Positions 59,639-64,000 of a stretch of DNA of 64,000 bases are shown here, in pieces (within the stretch, counting starts at the first letter, position 1; each line of letters begins with the position of its first letter). The DNA is from Histomonas meleagridis (taxonomy: Eukaryota > Parabasalia > Tritrichomonadida > Dientamoebidae): the NCBI GenBank assembly GCA_020186115.1, contig WSYJ01000153.1:62001-126000 (forward strand), written 5' to 3'. A program made the translations under genes and the position numbers. The notes under the pieces were generated by a model. The model did no database searches. It was not told where the DNA came from and worked only from the letters and a program-made list of their open reading frames with translations.

Positions 59639-62600
59639 ATGAGCGGCAAAGAAACGCTCGATATCAAAGCTTCAGTATTTAAAACTAATCAACCTATAGT
59701 CGAAACTAAAATCCCGCCTACATCAACTAGTGCAGAAATTATAAGTTATTTAATGTATTCACAAAAGATGAAAATTCCAGATAATTACCTTGTTCTTTTA
59801 AGTTTTCCAATTCCAAACACAAACTTAAGATTATATAAAATAATGGAAAGCGGAATGAAAATATCCAAATATATATCACATTTTAAATCTTTTGAGATTA
59901 TTTTATATCCACCCACGCTCTGTGTCAAAATCTATTCTCCAGACGAAAGCTTTATAAGTGTTGAATTTCCCAGCAATCTACCCACATCAAAAATCATTGA
60001 AAAAGTTTGTAATGAATCTTATCATCTCGAAGATTCTCTTTGTTACAGTATGTACCCACCCAAGAAGCTTCTTATAGATCCTATTCCACAAAATAAGTCC
60101 ATTATTGAAGTAGATCCCTGTATGGAAAATTTATATATCATACGACGATTTTGGCTTGAATCTGTCAATAACCTTACAAGAGAATCCGACATTCATTTTA
60201 ATTACATCCAAGCCAAAAAAATTGTTTATGACAAGCATTTCTTATACAAATATTTTGACGTCTGTGATCTGATTGCCATAGCTTTAATGGTTGAATATAA
60301 GACCAAAGAAGCTGTTAAATCGGTCATTAAGAAAAGCAAAGGGAAAGGAGAAGCATTTTTTCCCAAATATGTCATCAATGACAAATCCAAGAAATTAAAG
60401 AAGAAAATTCTTTCTTCACTTAAAAACTACAAAAACAAAACTCAAACAGAGCTTAAAAAGTTATTTATTAGCACATGTATGAAGAATCCATTTTTCGGCT
60501 CATTACAATTTCCAGTTAATTGTAAAATACCAGGAAATGAAACAACATCAGAACATTCCTTAATATTTACTGAAAAGAAGATATATTTAACCAAGCCGAA
60601 TACGTACGACGTCGAATTTGAAATCAATCTCGAATGTGTTATGAAATATAAACAAATTTCAAATGAAATATTACGATTCACATTAAACAGCAAACCGAAA
60701 GAAAAGAAAATTCAAGTTATTGAATTAGATATTAATTCTAAGTTTAATGTCCAAATATTAGAACATTTTACATCGTTAGCTAATGCTATTAAAAAACATC
60801 GACTTGAGAAAGAGAAAAAAGGAAAAGTTGTAACACATTCACATCATGTACATTCCAAATTATCGAAATGTACATCAATTTCAAATCTACTTATGAGTCG
60901 ATCGCCAATATTAAATGAAACATCAGATTTATCATCAATAATGATATCAACAACAGCACCGATTGAATCGGAGAAAATAATTTTAAATAAAATCGAAGCT
61001 CCAAAACAACAAATAGTTACAGAAGTTGATTTATCATCAATGTTTGCACTTAATGAAGAAATTAATTCCGATTTTATTGATACAACAAATTCAAACATAA
61101 ATTCATTTATAACACCTGAAAAACATGAATATGTATTAGATTCAGATATGATACAAAACGGATGTAATTTAATCCAACGAATTATTACACAAGAAAGTAT
61201 TAATCCGACATATGAAGTCCGAACATTTATTAAGAACTCATTACATAAGTCAAAACTCATACAGAAAGTCATTGATAATTATATTGATAATTCATATAAT
61301 TCATTAATTGATTGTATTTCATATGTATCGATAAGCTTAGTGTTATTATTTAATGAAGAATTATCACCATTAGATGGATTTGCTACAATTAATTATATCC
61401 GTTCAATAGTATTACAATTCGCTTTACAAGAATGGAAAGATGTTGATTTCTTAACACAAGCTTCTTCAATCGATCCAATGTTATCAAGTTTATTACTTTC
61501 TTATCAATTCTTAATGAAGGATGTGAATTTACCTTTAAGCACAATTTTGTTTGAAGTGTTTTCAGCAAAATATTTCGAATCAATTCCTTTATTAAGATTA
61601 AATGAATCGATACTTTTATCATTATTATGTTGTTCAATATGTATTGCTAAATCTTTCATTGATGCAAATATCGAAGTAAATGTATTAAAGCCAATTATAG
61701 ATAAACTTCCAAAGTTAATAACTTTCGATATTATCTTAGCGTATAGTTTATCGACAGAATTAAAACAAATTACTAAGAAAATACAAAATGATAATTCATT
61801 AAGACAAAAACTTTTGACTTTACCACATGTTTCAAGAATAGAAATATCATCAATTATTAATTGCGTTGATCAATTATATAACTTAACACGATTCCAAATA
61901 TCACCGATTTCTTCATTAATTAAAACATTTTCGCCACGATTTAAAGTTGTACCTGAATTCCCTAAAGATTTAAACGAAATAATTAATTTATATCATATAT
62001 CTAAAGATGCTTCTTTTCTTTTGTTAGCAATGAATAATACTATATATGAATCATTAAGTAATTCATTAAGTTTTAGAGCTTCAACATTTTATAATTTGTT
62101 TATCGAAGCATTTTTGGATAATAACGTGAATAATAATAATGATGTTTTAGATGCATATAAAAAATTTGCAGAACCTTTAAATGAAGCAATTAAAATAATT
62201 GCACAAAACCAAAATTTGTTCTCATTTTTAAACATTAAAACTGATGTTGTTCATTATGTAATTAAATTATTATTATCTTCTTCTGAAGATACAAAAATTA
62301 TTTTGTCTTTATTAGCGTTGGAATCGTTATCAGAAAAACAAAGATGTAATTGGATTAGAAATACCGAAAATCAAATAGATCAATCTATTAAAAATAACGA
62401 TGATAAAATGAATGATAATGATAAACAGAAATTAAGTGATTGCTTTAGAGTGTTTACAATTGACATTTTGATTCAAACAAAGTTCCACAAAAACGCAGTC
62501 AAAATAATTGAAAAGTTAATTGAGACAGGTAAAATTTTGCTGTCAATTTTGAATGGAGGCTTAAAAAGTGAAGAAAGAAGACAAAAATCAACCCAACTAA

Positions 62601-62797
62601 GAAACCTGTTAAAGACTATATTACCAGTGGCTTATGGCGAAATAGATGCTGTGGAAAGTTTCTTACAATGTGATGGAAAAACTACAACAATACAAAGCTA
62701 TAAATGTAATATGATTATTAAAAAACCAGACGTAAGTATATCGCAAGATGTACTATCAAAACTTGCTATGACACTTCAGCAATTCAAAAGAAATTAG
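59639..62797 (+). CDS. FERM-domain protein, talin-like
   Basis: 1052 residues. The head (about 1-385) fits a FERM of several lobes: ubiquitin-like F0/F1 segments (residues 1-170, with KISKYISHFKSFEIILYPP), an acyl-CoA-binding-like F2 (DIHFNYIQAKKIVYDKHFLY to MVEYKTKEAV) and a PTB/PH-like F3 from about 280 (CMKNPFFGSLQFPV, SLIFTEKKIYLTKP, VMKYKQISNEILRFTL). The remaining 650 residues are helical with runs reminiscent of talin rod bundles; I see no I/LWEQ actin-binding end. Talins couple membranes and adhesion receptors to actin, and a role in trichomonad adhesion or shape is possible. Family call rests on fold pattern and order. Confidence 0.6.
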   Translation: MSGKETLDIKASVFKTNQPIVETKIPPTSTSAEIISYLMYSQKMKIPDNYLVLLSFPIPNTNLRLYKIMESGMKISKYISHFKSFEIILYPPTLCVKIYSPDESFISVEFPSNLPTSKIIEKVCNESYHLEDSLCYSMYPPKKLLIDPIPQNKSIIEVDPCMENLYIIRRFWLESVNNLTRESDIHFNYIQAKKIVYDKHFLYKYFDVCDLIAIALMVEYKTKEAVKSVIKKSKGKGEAFFPKYVINDKSKKLKKKILSSLKNYKNKTQTELKKLFISTCMKNPFFGSLQFPVNCKIPGNETTSEHSLIFTEKKIYLTKPNTYDVEFEINLECVMKYKQISNEILRFTLNSKPKEKKIQVIELDINSKFNVQILEHFTSLANAIKKHRLEKEKKGKVVTHSHHVHSKLSKCTSISNLLMSRSPILNETSDLSSIMISTTAPIESEKIILNKIEAPKQQIVTEVDLSSMFALNEEINSDFIDTTNSNINSFITPEKHEYVLDSDMIQNGCNLIQRIITQESINPTYEVRTFIKNSLHKSKLIQKVIDNYIDNSYNSLIDCISYVSISLVLLFNEELSPLDGFATINYIRSIVLQFALQEWKDVDFLTQASSIDPMLSSLLLSYQFLMKDVNLPLSTILFEVFSAKYFESIPLLRLNESILLSLLCCSICIAKSFIDANIEVNVLKPIIDKLPKLITFDIILAYSLSTELKQITKKIQNDNSLRQKLLTLPHVSRIEISSIINCVDQLYNLTRFQISPISSLIKTFSPRFKVVPEFPKDLNEIINLYHISKDASFLLLAMNNTIYESLSNSLSFRASTFYNLFIEAFLDNNVNNNNDVLDAYKKFAEPLNEAIKIIAQNQNLFSFLNIKTDVVHYVIKLLLSSSEDTKIILSLLALESLSEKQRCNWIRNTENQIDQSIKNNDDKMNDNDKQKLSDCFRVFTIDILIQTKFHKNAVKIIEKLIETGKILLSILNGGLKSEERRQKSTQLRNLLKTILPVAYGEIDAVESFLQCDGKTTTIQSYKCNMIIKKPDVSISQDVLSKLAMTLQQFKRN

Positions 62798-63050
62798 TAA
62801 AATATCGTTTAGATAATTTTTCAAAAAAAAAAAAAAAAGTTTTGTGCTGAATATGATTTCATTTTCTCTTGTTTCTAGAAACAACCCACTGTTTTAATTA
62901 ATTAGTGAAAAATTCATTTGTTAATTTTACTTTAATTATCAACATTATGAAACACAAGTACCACCCACAAATACCATAAAATTTGTCGAATGCTTGGAGT
63001 ATTTTTTCGATTTTTGTCTTCGTGCTAATTTTTTCTAGAAAAATACTTTA

Positions 63051-63368
63051 GATCATTATGAAGAACTTTCAAAGAATAATTGGGAGCTCCATAAGAAACA
63101 TATTAAAGAAGGATATAATCCGAATGAAATTGCGAAAATAATTCGAAATGATGAAATAGAAAAACTTCAAGAAATATCAACACAAAGTGATTTTAATTTT
63201 AATCAAACATTTGAACCATCAATTTATGAAAAATGTTCATATATTAATCTCAAATATTGTGTTACATTAATTGATTATGCTGCATTTTTTGGATCAGTTA
63301 AATGTTTTAAATATTTGAATATGAATAACTCAAACGTAAATAAAACAGGTAAAATTCTTCATTCATAA
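63051..63368 (+). pseudogene. DUF3447-domain fragment
   Basis: 106 codons to TAA at 63366-63368: DHYEELSKNNWELHKKHIKE, YNPNEIAKIIRNDEIEKLQE, ISTQSDFNFNQTFEPSIYEK, and LIDYAAFFGSVKCFKYLN, then it ends in NKTGKILHS. The upstream part of the domain and all ankyrin modules are missing. A third or fourth copy of the family in this window, truncated at both ends. Confidence 0.8.
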
Positions 63369-63575
63369 CTTACATAATAAAGTAATTCGATCGTTTTCAA
63401 GCACTCGTTTCTGGTAGAATAAATTTCATGTTATCAATATCAAAATAAATTTATCATCAAAATCAATTGGAAATATTTTCAAATTTTAAAAGATGACTGT
63501 TGATACTGTTTTTTCCAAATGAAATGAATTATAATAGATTTTATTTTATGATGAAGGAAAAAATATAATTTTTAT

Positions 63576-64000
63576 TTATTGTATGAAGCAAACTTCCTTT
63601 CTTTCAGTATCATTGTTAGAAGTACTATTATTTTCATTAGAAGATTTAGATATCAAGCTATTTGGAGGACTGGATGAATGGGATTGTGTCAAATGGAATT
63701 TAACAATATTTTCGAAAAGATCATCTATTCCACTTCTTGTAACGCAACTTACCTCTACAAACATCGCCCCTATTTCTTTTGCCTTTTTCATTCCTTCATC
63801 TTCCAATACTTGTCTCGAAGAATTTCGAATTTCATTTGATATCAAAACTTTAGTATACTGAGTACCCTCCATAATATTTCGAACAAATTCAATGCGATTC
63901 GGTAGATTAATAAAAGTTGCCTTGTTATTACGATCATAAACAAAAACAACAATATCAGATCCATGAACATACATTGACAACAAACTTGAAAATCTTTCTT
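63576..64000 (-). CDS. Ras/Rab-family small GTPase (partial)
   Basis: The minus strand enters from the right edge in frame as ERFSSLLSMYVHGSDIVVFVYDRN, which is the segment after the switch-II WDTAGQ of Rab-like GTPases. The NKxD specificity motif is unusual (ISNEI in place of NKxD), and the SA-type loop reads EVSC. A serine/asparagine-rich linker leads to the C-terminus CFIQ, a CaaX box of farnesyl type. The P-loop lies outside the window. The altered NKxD region suggests weak or non-guanine specificity. Confidence 0.75.
   Translation of the reverse strand, partial: ERFSSLLSMYVHGSDIVVFVYDRNNKATFINLPNRIEFVRNIMEGTQYTKVLISNEIRNSSRQVLEDEGMKKAKEIGAMFVEVSCVTRSGIDDLFENIVKFHLTQSHSSSPPNSLISKSSNENNSTSNNDTERKEVCFIQ

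Noticed and set aside
1-64000. tRNA, rRNA, CRISPR or prokaryotic operon features
   Set aside because: I saw no convincing tRNA T-arm/anticodon pattern, rRNA core sequence or spaced direct repeats. The gene families are eukaryotic. A scan with tRNAscan-SE or Infernal would be decisive.

Overview
This is a eukaryotic window, very AT-rich. It fits a parabasalid (trichomonad), most likely Tritrichomonas or a close relative; I cannot fix the species from sequence alone. The reasons are these. Genes are dense and essentially intronless on both strands. Several start codons sit only 3-25 nt behind an initiator TCA(T/C)(A/T) or a Myb-like M3 core-promoter element, both described in Trichomonas vaginalis. 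Stop codons often sit in TAAA. The gene families are also typical: DUF3447/ankyrin proteins, BspA-like leucine-rich repeats, three-repeat Myb, BEACH, many small GTPases, and Tc1/mariner DNA.

Layout. 1-7.4 kb: tail of a membrane protein, a DUF3447 gene running into a strange ankyrin array (516-3781), a CAMK-type kinase and a secreted hypothetical protein. 7.9-25.7 kb: serpin, a 2383-residue BEACH/WD protein, an atypical E2F with two winged helices, a DZIP1-like zinc-finger protein, a class II (B12-type) ribonucleotide reductase, Ran and a three-repeat Myb. 26-37 kb: BspA-like remnants, CK2 regulatory subunit, Ariadne-type RBR ligase, HID1, an importin-alpha-like ARM protein and an unknown N/Q-rich protein. 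37-43 kb: ribosomal P2, then a second DUF3447/ankyrin-array locus, broken by frameshifts and by a dead Tc1/mariner element. 43-64 kb: coiled-coil protein, TOR kinase, second serpin, Tul1/FLY1-like RING ligase, NBP35 and prefoldin 1 on a divergent promoter, a Rab with a roughly 500-residue charged helical repeat, a talin-like FERM protein, a DUF3447 fragment and a truncated small GTPase.

Most of this is housekeeping: TOR signalling, nuclear transport (Ran, importin-like), ubiquitin ligases, vesicle traffic (BEACH, HID1, Rabs, Tul1), dNTP synthesis and chaperones. The most unusual signal is in the two ankyrin arrays and a third remnant. Each 30-codon ankyrin module is followed by a spacer that is exactly 80 nt in 20 of 26 cases. 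The spacer puts the next module in another frame and usually carries stops. No trichomonad splice motif flanks it. In the best copy (516-3781) every module is open. In the broken copy the transposon lies inside one spacer, and removing it with one TA restores exactly 80 nt. The spacers are therefore intron-like, bypassed or eliminated units, or the array is a decayed tandem duplication. Only RNA or protein data can decide.
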